From positions 1 to 30,561 of IMG/VR virus record IMGVR_UViG_3300044970_002118: a DNA stretch of 30,561 nucleotides; one strand, 5' to 3'. The DNA is from a virus. Below, in pieces: positions 1 to 6,280 of the stretch; position 1 is the stretch's first letter, and each line of letters opens with the position of its first letter. Under the pieces are notes generated by a model. The model saw nothing but the letters and a program-made list of their open reading frames with translations, searched no databases and had not been told where the DNA came from. The translations under genes and the position numbers were made by a program.

Positions 1-594
1 ATCGGCCCAGTAGCCGTTCGAACACAACACCAGCGGCTCGCCGAACGACAGGCCGTCCAGCGCGGCTTCCATCGGCAGGGTGATCTTATTGAAGATCTCC
101 TGGCGCAGCTTCGTGGTGTCGGTCTGCACGGCGATCGCAACCGAAGACGCGGCGGCGCCGAACTCGGTGCTCGCCGGGCTCAGGATGCACTGCATCCGCA
201 GGTTTTCGTGCGTCAGGTCGATATCCCGGCGCAGCTTCGCCACGAGACGATTGCGGCGATCGGTGAGGACTTCCTTTGCGCCGGTGGTGCCGGCTCCGCG
301 AGCGGCCAGCACTTCGTCCGCGAACACGTTGCCCTGGTCGCCGTAGACGTCGGTCACGGCGAAGTTATGCACCTTCCGCTTGTCGAGAGTCGTCTGATCG
401 CGCGGAGCGCCGCGCGGATGCGCGATCAGGACGCGTGCGCTGTCCTTCGTTTCTTCTTCGACGGCGAAGGTCGTGCCGGTGAGCGGGACCGGCTCGAACA
501 GGCCCAGCTCGCCCAGGAGTCCCGGGGTGTAGGGCGTCTGCGCGAGGACGCGGACGAGCTCCTCGCGGGTGAAATAGTCGCGGTAGATATCCAT
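1..594 (-). CDS. Major capsid protein, lambda gpE-like family (cut by window edge)
   Basis: The reverse strand from the ATG at 594 is open for 198 codons to the window edge, so the C-terminal part is missing. The protein begins MDIYRDYFTREELVRVLAQ, followed by an LGELGLFEP segment and a charged helix around LTDRRNRLVAKLRRDIDLTHE. That pattern is typical of the phage major capsid protein E family, which forms the icosahedral shell; full-length members have roughly 330-350 residues. A GAGGA ribosome site lies about 7 bases before the ATG. It is the third gene of the protease - decoration - capsid order, the standard arrangement for this head type. The family call rests on recognised pattern, not on a search. 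Confidence 0.9.
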   Translation of the reverse strand, partial: MDIYRDYFTREELVRVLAQTPYTPGLLGELGLFEPVPLTGTTFAVEEETKDSARVLIAHPRGAPRDQTTLDKRKVHNFAVTDVYGDQGNVFADEVLAARGAGTTGAKEVLTDRRNRLVAKLRRDIDLTHENLRMQCILSPASTEFGAAASSVAIAVQTDTTKLRQEIFNKITLPMEAALDGLSFGEPLVLCSNGYWAD

Positions 595-641
595 GAGAGT
601 CCTCGGCTGGATGGTGGGTTAGGAATGAGGTGAGGCGGCGG

Positions 642-1025
642 TCAGACGCCGGTGCCGGAGGGATCGATGAAGCGGATGTTCTTGCCGAGCAGGTCGGTCT
701 TGCCGCTGGCGATACCGGTGCCGTCGTTCGTGCGCCAGGAGATGAGCGAAGCTTTGACCACGGCCATGCGCTCGATGACCGTCACTTTCTGCGTCGAGCT
801 GCTGTTTGCGACCGGGTACGCGAGGATGCCGTAGGCCACCCCGGCGGTGGCGCTGGCGTTGTCGTAGACCACGAGTTGTCCGCCACTGGTGAGCTTTGCG
901 AGCACGGTGCCGGCGAGCAGGTCGCCCTGGTTGGCGGCGAGGGTGCCTTCTTCGCGGGTCAGATGGTGCTCGGCTTGCCAGGAGAGGAACTCCAACGGGC
1001 GGCGCGGTTCGGTGTAAGTCGTCAT
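642..1025 (-). CDS. Head decoration protein, lambda gpD-like (HDPD family)
   Basis: This 127-residue protein has the length and composition of phage head decoration proteins, trimers that sit on the capsid surface and stabilise the expanded shell. It starts MTTYTEPRRPLEFLSWQAEH and continues with a small beta-rich core containing a GTVLAKLTSGGQLVVYD segment, which matches the fold-defining part of the family. The ATG at 1025 has a GAGGA site 7 bases upstream. It sits between the protease/scaffold gene (45 bases upstream) and the capsid gene (47 bases downstream), the usual position. It is probably transcribed with them as a late gene. Confidence 0.88.
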   Translation of the reverse strand: MTTYTEPRRPLEFLSWQAEHHLTREEGTLAANQGDLLAGTVLAKLTSGGQLVVYDNASATAGVAYGILAYPVANSSSTQKVTVIERMAVVKASLISWRTNDGTGIASGKTDLLGKNIRFIDPSGTGV

Positions 1026-1070
1026 GAGGGGTTCCTCGGGAAAGAGTGATTCGGGAGTAGCGGGCGGCGG

Positions 1071-1538
1071 TTACTTGGCCGCGGCGCCGGTGACCTGCGC
1101 CATGATCGACGCCTGCGCGTCGGCGATGCTCTTTTGTTCGGCCGAAAGCTCGGGGCTGGAGACCTCGCGGTACTCGACGACCTTCGGGCGCATGCCCAAC
1201 TGCGCCAGGAACATGCCGCGCGCAGTGACCTTTTTCGCACCGTCGCCCTCGCCGAAGTCGAACGTCGCGGAGCCGTCGTCGAGCGTGGCGGCGAATTCCG
1301 CCAGCTGATCGACTTCGGCGGGCAGTACGCGGCCGGCCTTGACGTGCGGATCGATCGCGGCCTTGATGCCGGCGAGCGAGACCTGCTTCACGATCTTCGT
1401 GTGCTCGGTCTGCAGTTCGGAGAAGTCGGCCACGGCCTTGTCGCGTTCGCCCTTGACCTTGGCGAGTTCGTTTTCGGCGGCATCGGCGCGCGCGGCCTTG
1501 ACCTGCAGTTCGGCGATCTGTGCGGGGGTGAGGGTCAT
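1071..1538 (-). CDS. Possible nested scaffold protein from an internal in-frame start
   Basis: An in-frame ATG at 1538 lies at codon 212 of the protease gene, exactly where the coiled-coil part begins, and a GAGG sequence lies 8 bases upstream of it. Translation from here would give a separate 155-residue scaffold protein sharing its C-terminus with the protease. Mu gpI/gpZ and lambda C/Nu3 are known to use this arrangement. The site and the domain boundary are visible; actual use of the start is inferred. Confidence 0.4.
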   Translation of the reverse strand: MTLTPAQIAELQVKAARADAAENELAKVKGERDKAVADFSELQTEHTKIVKQVSLAGIKAAIDPHVKAGRVLPAEVDQLAEFAATLDDGSATFDFGEGDGAKKVTARGMFLAQLGMRPKVVEYREVSSPELSAEQKSIADAQASIMAQVTGAAAK

Positions 1539-2171
1539 ATCGGTGGCCTCGGTAAAGGATGGGATGGGGTTGCTGATCGACTCGCTGGGCTCGCTCGGTT
1601 CGCGTGCGGCTGCATCGAGGTCGGACAGGTAGTAGTTCGGCAGAGTGCGATCAGCGATCTCTACACCCTTTTCGGCAATGAGCCAGTCGCGCAGACCACG
1701 CAGTAACGCGCTGACGCTCGACCAAGCCCAACGTGTCGAGTCGGCGAATTCGATTACGCCCTCCTCGTCCTCGTTGAAAGAAACGTCCTTGAGGCCCTTG
1801 ATCGCCGGCGGCATCGCGCCGAGGAACCCGACGTGGCGCAGGTAGTAGGTGCCCGGGACCGGGTTGTTCGGGGCATCCGGTGCGTAGAACGATGCGCTGC
1901 GCTTCTTGAAGCGGCCGGACTCAACCATCTCGGTAAACTGCGGATCGACCTGCGAAGAATGAGCGACCATTGCGCCGTCGGCGTACTCCAACTTCGACAC
2001 CCACCCGTAGGCCGGGCCGTTGTCCTTCGGATGTCCGACGACGATCGGCGCCTCGTGGATCGCCGGATCGTAGGCACGGATCGATGCCTCCAGGTCCGAC
2101 TCGGTGAAGCTGAGAGCGTGACCGCTGGCGGCGATGTGCTTGCCCGGCTTGAAAATTTCGAAGTGCTGCAT
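1071..2171 (-). CDS. Capsid assembly protease with C-terminal scaffold, Mu gpI-like
   Basis: I start this 366-residue protein at the ATG at 2171 because a GGGAGGG site lies directly upstream; an in-frame ATG at 2207 is further out and has none. Residues 1-100 carry the conserved block GHPKDNGPAYGWV (46-58), followed by RFKKRSASFY, as in Mu gpI-like prohead proteases. Residues from about 212 onward (MTLTPAQIAELQVKAARAD...) form an Ala/Glu/Lys-rich coiled coil expected of a scaffold. This protease-scaffold fusion would direct prohead assembly and then degrade the internal core. The stop is TAA, 45 bases before the decoration gene. The catalytic residues cannot be assigned by eye. Confidence 0.8.
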   Translation of the reverse strand: MQHFEIFKPGKHIAASGHALSFTESDLEASIRAYDPAIHEAPIVVGHPKDNGPAYGWVSKLEYADGAMVAHSSQVDPQFTEMVESGRFKKRSASFYAPDAPNNPVPGTYYLRHVGFLGAMPPAIKGLKDVSFNEDEEGVIEFADSTRWAWSSVSALLRGLRDWLIAEKGVEIADRTLPNYYLSDLDAAAREPSEPSESISNPIPSFTEATDMTLTPAQIAELQVKAARADAAENELAKVKGERDKAVADFSELQTEHTKIVKQVSLAGIKAAIDPHVKAGRVLPAEVDQLAEFAATLDDGSATFDFGEGDGAKKVTARGMFLAQLGMRPKVVEYREVSSPELSAEQKSIADAQASIMAQVTGAAAK

Positions 2172-2222
2172 GCGCCCTCCCGGGGTCGCGCGAAATGTCG
2201 CACGCATGTCGCAGATTTAACA

Positions 2223-2238
2223 GGTGGGACCATTTCCG
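2223..2238 (-). promoter_or_regulatory. Late-type upstream element, copy 2
   Basis: The plus strand reads GGTGGGACCATTTCCG. A 15/16 match in the same orientation lies at 15330-15345. Both sit 52-70 bases upstream of the first gene of a leftward unit (protease at 2171, endolysin at 15275). This suggests a binding site for an activator such as the Mor-like protein. No convincing -10 is visible between this copy and the protease start. Confidence 0.4.
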
Positions 2239-2259
2239 ACGGACGGTTGCGGCGGATAG

Positions 2260-2289
2260 TTGACATTGGCATGCTACCGACGGTAGCTT
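2260..2289 (+). promoter_or_regulatory. Early promoter with operator for the plus-strand cassette
   Basis: A perfect -35 TTGACA (2260-2265) is followed 18 bases later by TAGCTT (2284-2289). The spacer holds the 13-bp palindrome CTACCGACGGTAG (2274-2286), extended by G and C to GCTACCGACGGTAGC. The last TAG of the operator is the first half of the -10. A repressor bound here would block RNA polymerase directly. The promoter drives the genes from 2327 rightward. Confidence 0.75.
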
Positions 2290-2326
2290 ATCCATCGTGC
2301 CCGGCAGGACCGGGCAGGAGATCACG

Positions 2327-2521
2327 ATGAAAGCCTTTTTTCCGCTGGACCCGCCCGACCCCAGCGTTCCGCTCGAATTCGAGGCCGATGCCGAACTGAC
2401 CGCGCGCATCCGCGCCGGCCTCGACGCGCACCTAGCCGAGGAAAACGACGCCCGGCCTCTGCATTTGCGCCGCGCCGCGCGACTGGACGCGATGCACAGA
2501 ACCGAAGGCGCTGCGGCATGA
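2327..2521 (+). CDS. Small hypothetical protein, first gene of the cassette
   Basis: The ATG at 2327 follows GGCAGGAGATCACG, a strong ribosome site, so the in-frame ATG at 2297 is rejected. The 64-residue product (MKAFFPLDPPDPSVPLEFEA...) is acidic at the front and Arg/Ala-rich at the back, with no recognisable domain and no membrane segment. It is the first gene after the operator-controlled promoter at 2260. It overlaps the next gene by ATGA, so the two are translationally coupled. Function unknown; position in a repressed early cassette suggests a host-takeover or defence-related role, but nothing in the protein itself shows that. Confidence 0.7.
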   Translation: MKAFFPLDPPDPSVPLEFEADAELTARIRAGLDAHLAEENDARPLHLRRAARLDAMHRTEGAAA

Positions 2522-2982
2522 TCCACGACAGCCATATGCCGACTGCGACCATCGCCGCGATCGACGCAGGCGAGCGCATCACTCGTCGCCGAGCCATTGT
2601 AGCCGTGCGCCACTGTGCATCTTTCGCCGAAACCTTCGCATGGGCAGGCCTCACCAAAGTCGCTCAGGGCTACGCCCTTGACGCGATGCGCATCGCGCAA
2701 CATGTCGCCCGCGCCGGTCGAGTTGCGGCCGTGAGCGGGCCAACCACCCTGACCGAAGCTGCGCGCCAAGCTGCCGAGCTGCTGACCGGCGCACCAGATG
2801 AAGATGTTGCCGCGGCCCTAGCGGCCCGATTGGTGAAGTTGGCGGACGAGCAAGACCGCGTGTTTGCGGAGTTGGCCACGCTGAACGCAACTTCGATGCA
2901 GGCCCTCGGCAGCGAAGGCGAAGGCGATGCGCTCTGCGCCCTTTGGGAAGCTGTTGAAACACTGACGGACGGGGCGAAATGA
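2518..2982 (+). CDS. Hypothetical helical protein, 154 aa
   Basis: The ATG at 2518 overlaps the previous stop (ATGA). The 154-residue product is alanine-rich and looks almost entirely helical, with a stretch rich in Ala, Arg and Glu from about residue 80 to 125 (AARQAAELL, AAALAARLVKLADEQDR). I see no signal peptide, metal-binding motif or catalytic signature and do not recognise the family. A second Met at codon 7 could also serve as start. It is coupled at both ends to its neighbours (ATGA at 2518 and 2979), so it is part of a four-gene translational unit, 2327-3496. Confidence 0.65.
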   Translation: MIHDSHMPTATIAAIDAGERITRRRAIVAVRHCASFAETFAWAGLTKVAQGYALDAMRIAQHVARAGRVAAVSGPTTLTEAARQAAELLTGAPDEDVAAALAARLVKLADEQDRVFAELATLNATSMQALGSEGEGDALCALWEAVETLTDGAK

Positions 2983-3332
2983 TGAAGCGGACCGTGTCTC
3001 AAGAAAAGTGGATTGAATTCCTGCTTTATGTGCTTTCTCCGACACAAGCCAACGGCGGATGGATAAGGCCAGAGCAGATTAGTCAAGACCTCGGGCTGGG
3101 CCGAGCCACAACCTACCGCTATATCGAACGAGCCGAGAAAGCAGGCTTAGCAATGCAGGTGAATATGAAGCGTGGCCCCGAGGTGGGGGCTGGCATTCGC
3201 ACCATGCTTATGACGATTCTCCGGCCCGCGGATTCTTTGCCGATAAGCGAAAGGCGAAAACCAAAGGCCGCAAGAGGCCGCAAGAATCAAAAAGGTCGAA
3301 TCGCTCAAACGCTTACGGACCGCGCCCCATGA
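2979..3332 (+). CDS. Winged-helix DNA-binding protein
   Basis: The start ATG at 2979 overlaps the previous stop; an adjacent Met at 2982 is equivalent. In the 117-residue product, residues 27-63 (WIRPEQISQDLGLGRATTYRYIERAEKAGLA) read as a helix-turn-helix with a recognition helix and the start of a wing. The C-terminus is a lysine/arginine-rich tail (KPKAARGRKNQKG). The gene is visibly lower in GC than the genes around it, which points to separate acquisition. A DNA-binding protein inside a small-gene cassette could autoregulate it, as Aca proteins do for anti-CRISPR operons. That parallel is only structural. Its targets are unknown. Confidence 0.65.
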   Translation: MMKRTVSQEKWIEFLLYVLSPTQANGGWIRPEQISQDLGLGRATTYRYIERAEKAGLAMQVNMKRGPEVGAGIRTMLMTILRPADSLPISERRKPKAARGRKNQKGRIAQTLTDRAP

Positions 3333-3496
3333 CCGCCAAGGCCATCCGCCGCCCGCGCTGGCTGCTGCCTCTGATCCAGGCCGCGCGCCGCGCCAACCCG
3401 AACCCCAGCTTTACAGCCCGCGACTTGGCCGGCTTCCTCGCCGTTTATGCGTTCTGGCTGCTGCTGGTCATCGGTGCCGTCTCCGGCGCCAAATAA
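3329..3496 (+). CDS. Small single-pass membrane protein, 55 aa
   Basis: The ATG at 3329 overlaps the stop of the winged-helix gene (ATGA) and the frame ends with TAA at 3494. The 55-residue product has a basic N-terminal half (RRPRWLLPLIQAARRANPNP) and one clear transmembrane helix near residues 34-52 (LAGFLAVYAFWLLLVIGAV). The positive-inside rule predicts the N-terminus in the cytoplasm. Function unknown. The coupling to its neighbour is the main support that it is a real gene. After it, CCGGG-type arms (3502-3516) can form a short hairpin before the next gene. Confidence 0.6.
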   Translation: MTAKAIRRPRWLLPLIQAARRANPNPSFTARDLAGFLAVYAFWLLLVIGAVSGAK

Positions 3497-3537
3497 GCCC
3501 GCCCGGAAAACCCGGGCCACAACTGAGGAAACACCCG

Positions 3538-3927
3538 ATGCTGCCACCGCCAAATCCCATACAGCCCTCGGCGCTCGCCGCGCCCATTATTGCGCCGACG
3601 ACTGCCGAGACATGGTCTGCCCCGTTCCGCGTTGCACCGCAGCTCGCCGCCGGCGGCGTGAATCCGTTTGCGAACGTACCCACTCGCATCGGCATGATGC
3701 TGACCGCGCCCAACGGGCAGCGAGTGCCGCCGGGTGCCGGCCTCGATCTTTATCTGATCGACAGCCAGGGAAATCTGAATAAGCTCGACATGACCCACAT
3801 AGCCGAGGGCGAGGGCGAGCCGTTTTACCTTGTGGTCGGCGACTACATGGCCTACAAACCGGCGTCGTCCGAGCCCTACGGCCTCGACGCGATCGGCTAC
3901 AGCAGCCAGGCGAACGAAGCGTCGTAA
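3538..3927 (+). CDS. Hypothetical protein, 129 aa
   Basis: The ATG at 3538 follows GAGGAAACACCCG, a good ribosome site. The N-terminal 45 residues are rich in Pro and Ala with no charged clusters. The rest has short predicted strands (TRIGMMLTAPNG, GLDLYLIDSQGN, PFYLVVGDYMAY) and looks like a small beta domain. I do not recognise a family. It has its own leader after the four-gene coupled unit, so it is translated independently but probably on the same transcript. Confidence 0.6.
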   Translation: MLPPPNPIQPSALAAPIIAPTTAETWSAPFRVAPQLAAGGVNPFANVPTRIGMMLTAPNGQRVPPGAGLDLYLIDSQGNLNKLDMTHIAEGEGEPFYLVVGDYMAYKPASSEPYGLDAIGYSSQANEAS

Positions 3928-4032
3928 CCCATCCCCAGGCCGACGCGGGGCCGCCAAGTCGTCACCCGTGCCGGGCTTCTCCAGCCCGTACCCCGCGCAG
4001 CCGACCGTGGCGGCTGTAGCGTAGACACCCGG

Positions 4033-4051
4033 CCCCCGACCGCGGCGGGGG
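4033..4051 (+). other. GC-rich hairpin in a 145-base leader
   Basis: Arms CCCCCG and CGGGGG flank the 7-base loop ACCGCGG between the genes ending at 3927 and starting at 4073. No T-run follows, so it is not a normal intrinsic terminator. It may shape the mRNA leader. I see no gene in 3928-4072. Confidence 0.35.
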
Positions 4052-4072
4052 CGTCCCTCTGAGAACGCACGC

Positions 4073-4549
4073 ATGCCCAACGAGAACCTGCTCCCCTTCG
4101 CCATCCATGGCCAACTGATCGAGATCGGCGACGACGACGATGGCCAGCCGCGGCTAGTCGTCCAGACCACGCGCGAGGCAATCAAGGCCTGCGACGCAAA
4201 CCTGCTGCTCAAGCCCGTCGTCGTGGCACTGCAGGGTGCGACGGAGCCGCCGGCGTTCATCGTGAACGCGGAAGATGGATCGGTCACGCGGGCCTATCCG
4301 ACGGTGTACGACGAGGTGATCGCCGAGCGCGTGCGCCAGGACCGGCAGTGGGGCGGTTCCGAGAACGACAATGCCAACACCTTTGCTGACTGGCTGAAGC
4401 TTATCGACAAACAGGCCAGCTATGCAGCACTTTCCCACTATCCCATAGCGCTCAATTACCGTGAGCGAATGGTGAAAATCGCCGCGCTGGCGGTGGCCGC
4501 GATTGAATCCCTAGACCGGACCATGGTGCGCGGCGCCGAGGCTGGGTGA
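4073..4549 (+). CDS. Phage protein with MazG-like C-terminal region
   Basis: In this 158-residue protein, residues 1-80 are an unknown small beta-type domain. From about residue 82 (VIAERVRQDRQWGGSEND...TFADWLKLI) to the C-terminal helix (RERMVKIAALAVAAIESLDR) it resembles a widespread phage segment related to MazG-type helical nucleotide pyrophosphohydrolases. The usual EExxE metal-binding pattern is not obvious, so activity is uncertain. If active it would hydrolyse (d)NTPs or alarmone-like nucleotides. The next gene overlaps its stop. No strong ribosome site precedes the ATG. Confidence 0.55.
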   Translation: MPNENLLPFAIHGQLIEIGDDDDGQPRLVVQTTREAIKACDANLLLKPVVVALQGATEPPAFIVNAEDGSVTRAYPTVYDEVIAERVRQDRQWGGSENDNANTFADWLKLIDKQASYAALSHYPIALNYRERMVKIAALAVAAIESLDRTMVRGAEAG

Positions 4550-4839
4550 TGCTGACTTCGTCTGCAAAGTACGATCGCCTACGTGCCGAGCACTCCGCTC
4601 TAATCGCGGCTTTTAAAGGCCTATTGGAAGAATGGAACAAGCTCGTCGGGCGGATCAATAATCTCGGCGGGGAAAGGTTCCTTGTAAGCGCGCGAATTGT
4701 CCATGGCGACCCATCGCTATCGGACGATGACCCGCGAAAGTTGTTATTGCTGTGCCACCCCGACCGCCACGACGGAAAACAGATGGCTGTCGAAATGACG
4801 CAGAAGCTGCTCGCGATCAAAGCGAATAAGCGGCCCTGA
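4549..4839 (+). CDS. J-domain-like small protein with HPD motif
   Basis: I use the ATG at 4549 (TGATG overlap with the previous gene, GAGG 7 bases upstream); a GTG at 4546 is the alternative. In the 96-residue product an N-terminal helical segment (RLRAEHSALIAAFKGLLEEWNKLV) precedes LLLLCHPDRHDGK, with His-Pro-Asp at residues 70-72, then a helix VEMTQKLLAIK. This helix - HPD - helix order is the hallmark of DnaJ-type J-domains, which stimulate the ATPase of host DnaK. The region is shorter than a full 70-residue J-domain and lies at the C-terminus, so it may be a degenerate or minimal version. A role in recruiting host DnaK is inference. Confidence 0.55.
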   Translation: MLTSSAKYDRLRAEHSALIAAFKGLLEEWNKLVGRINNLGGERFLVSARIVHGDPSLSDDDPRKLLLLCHPDRHDGKQMAVEMTQKLLAIKANKRP

Positions 4840-4878
4840 TTCACCCACCGCGGCGAAGCCGCACACCACGAGGCCAAT

Positions 4879-5139
4879 ATGTCCTACCCCAATATCCCGC
4901 TTACCCCCGTCGATTCCTCGCAGATTGCCGCCATCGGCTACGACGCCGACAGCCGGACCCTCGCGATCCGGTTCAAGGGCAAGGGCGACTCGCCCGGATC
5001 GCTCTACCACTACGACGACGTGTCGCCCGAGGACTGGGCTGCGTTCCGCGATGCCGAGTCGATGGGCTCGCACTTCTACCGCCACATCAAGCCGTATCCA
5101 GGCAAGTTCCGCTACGCGCGCATCGCCGAGGACGCCTAA
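4879..5139 (+). CDS. KTSC domain protein
   Basis: This 86-residue protein matches the KTSC pattern across its length: a VDSSQIAAIGYDADSRTLAIRFK strand pair near the front, a SLYHYDDVSPEDWAAFRDAES segment, then the closing MGSHFYRHIKPYPGKF. KTSC domains are small beta-rich modules, often fused to lysyl-tRNA synthetase or found alone in phages; their function is not established. A GAGG site lies upstream. The 39-base gap before it holds a small perfect hairpin (GCGGC-GAA-GCCGC, 4850-4862). The next gene begins two bases after its stop. Confidence 0.75.
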   Translation: MSYPNIPLTPVDSSQIAAIGYDADSRTLAIRFKGKGDSPGSLYHYDDVSPEDWAAFRDAESMGSHFYRHIKPYPGKFRYARIAEDA

Positions 5140-5141
5140 GT

Positions 5142-5417
5142 ATGGCCGACTACTATCTACCCGGGACGCCCGTCGTCCGCGTGTCCGAAACCCCGTCGGC
5201 GATCGGCTATGTCGTCGAAACGCACATGAAGCTCGGCGGCTCCGTGCGCTACGACATCATGACCCAGGACAGCGCGGGGCGACCATGGGTTAACGCCGTC
5301 GAGGCGTTCGAAGTCCGGCGCGCGAAGCCGGGCGAGTTGCCGAAGTTCAAGCTGCACCTGGGCAGCGACGATTCGGAGGCATCCGCCCCAACAGAGCCCG
5401 GGAGGGTTAACCATTGA
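5142..5417 (+). CDS. Hypothetical protein, 91 aa
   Basis: The ATG at 5142 is two bases after the KTSC stop. Residues 5-65 read as successive short strands (LPGTPVVRVSETPSAIGYVVETHM, SVRYDIMTQDSAGRPWVNAVEAFEVRRA), suggesting a small SH3-like or KOW-like beta barrel of the kind seen in small phage proteins. The tail is acidic and disordered (SDDSEASAPTEPG). I do not recognise the family. The tight spacing indicates co-translation with the KTSC gene. Confidence 0.55.
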   Translation: MADYYLPGTPVVRVSETPSAIGYVVETHMKLGGSVRYDIMTQDSAGRPWVNAVEAFEVRRAKPGELPKFKLHLGSDDSEASAPTEPGRVNH

Positions 5418-5473
5418 GAAATGGCCGGCCGCAGCCGTCAATCTAGACACTTATTCCAACCAGTGAGGGCGAT

Positions 5474-5815
5474 ATGAGCACACAAACAGCAACACGAATC
5501 CAGATCAACCGCGAGAATCTCCCGAAGGTCATCGCGAAGGCATTCGACCTGTCCAAGCCGCAGGGGATGGGAATTCTCCATTTCATGCCCGGCCCCATCC
5601 CAGAAGATGAGCTTAGCTGGATTTTAGCCAGTGCTGACGAAGCAAAGCTCACCGATCACAAGAAAATACGCCTCGATTATGTGCAAGGCCGAGCGGTCAA
5701 GCTGAGTATCCATTACGACGAAGGCAGCCAGCATTGGTATCTTGAAGGCGACAGATGGTACGACCACAGTCCGGCTGCATGGGAAGATTTGAAAGAATAC
5801 GCGCAATCGCTGTAA
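5474..5815 (+). CDS. Hypothetical protein, 113 aa, low GC
   Basis: The ATG at 5474 is preceded by GAGGGCGAT, a good ribosome site. The 113-residue product has a mixed alpha/beta look: an N-terminal helix (NRENLPKVIAKAFDLS), a strand (GMGILHFMPGP), a helix (PEDELSWILASADEAKL) and a C-terminal part rich in Tyr and Trp (HWYLEGDRWYDHSPAAWEDL). No family recognised. It uses more AT-rich codons than its neighbours, like the winged-helix gene at 2979, which fits a mosaic, recently acquired cassette. A terminator-like hairpin follows at 5892. Confidence 0.55.
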   Translation: MSTQTATRIQINRENLPKVIAKAFDLSKPQGMGILHFMPGPIPEDELSWILASADEAKLTDHKKIRLDYVQGRAVKLSIHYDEGSQHWYLEGDRWYDHSPAAWEDLKEYAQSL

Positions 5816-5891
5816 TCCCGACTTATCCCAAGGAGAGCGCCGAAGACACCGTAACGGCCAGCATGAGCGCCGCAACATGCAGAGAGCAAGG

Positions 5892-5918
5892 GACGCCACG
5901 CCCCATCGTGGCGTCTTT
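5892..5918 (+). terminator. Hairpin terminator after the 113-aa gene
   Basis: A perfect 9-bp stem GACGCCACG/CGTGGCGTC (5892-5900 and 5907-5915) with loop CCCCAT is followed by TTT. It lies about 75 bases after the stop at 5815. The T-run is short, so termination may be partial. Confidence 0.55.
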
Positions 5919-6087
5919 AGGGGGGCGGATTCGGAATGCGCAGGCTGATGCGTAGTGACGGGCGAGCGGTACGGAGTGGGTTGTTTCAGTCAGGTCCCAC
6001 ACGTCGGGAATCCAATCAAGCCGGATAGAAGTCGATAGCAGCACCGGCCCGAGTCCGACCCCCTAAAGAGCACAGCAGGAGATCGCG

Positions 6088-6102
6088 ATGAAAGACGAAT
6101 GA
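6088..6102 (+). other. Four-codon leader-like frame (MKDE)
   Basis: GCAGGAGATCGCG followed by ATGAAAGACGAATGA gives a strong ribosome site, a start, three codons and a stop. The site and start closely resemble those of the gene at 2327 (GGCAGGAGATCACG, ATGAAAG). A stable hairpin follows at 6120. It could be a leader peptide, or the 5' end of a gene whose body was lost. Confidence 0.35.
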
Positions 6103-6119
6103 CGCAACACATTGCAATG

Positions 6120-6150
6120 GGTGCCCGGTCCCAAGATGCCGGGCACCTTC
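6120..6150 (+). terminator. Terminator-like hairpin
   Basis: A perfect 9-bp stem GGTGCCCGG/CCGGGCACC (6120-6128 and 6139-6147) with loop TCCCAAGATG is followed by TTCT. It lies just after the MKDE leader frame and 130 bases before the gene at 6281, so it may act as a terminator or attenuator. Confidence 0.45.
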
Positions 6151-6280
6151 TAAGCATCTTCACGCATGCGGTTGGATACGGGATGTCGGTCCCTAACCAG
6201 CCCCGACAGGCTACCCTCGCGGAGAGGGCCGGCCGCATTCGTGAGGGTGAATACGCAGCAGAAAAGCGAAAGGAAATTCC

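Larger units (their letters stand above)
5816..6280. other. 465-base gap without a supported gene
   Basis: This stretch holds two terminator-like hairpins (5892-5918 and 6120-6150) and a strong ribosome site followed by a four-codon open frame (6088-6102). It also has a good Shine-Dalgarno-like AAGGAGAG near 5830 with no start codon after it, which may be the remnant of a lost gene. Short open frames here (for example 5863-5955 and 6099-6332) lack ribosome sites and protein-like composition. Arms GTGGG and CCCAC (near 5977-6000) can also pair. I find no tRNA. Confidence 0.5.

Noticed and set aside
5920-6070. Possible tRNA-like or structured RNA (GGGGG near 5921, CCCCC near 6060, paired GTGGG/CCCAC inside)
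   Set aside because: The T-loop lacks TTCRA, only three pairs form in the would-be T-stem, and no anticodon arm can be placed.
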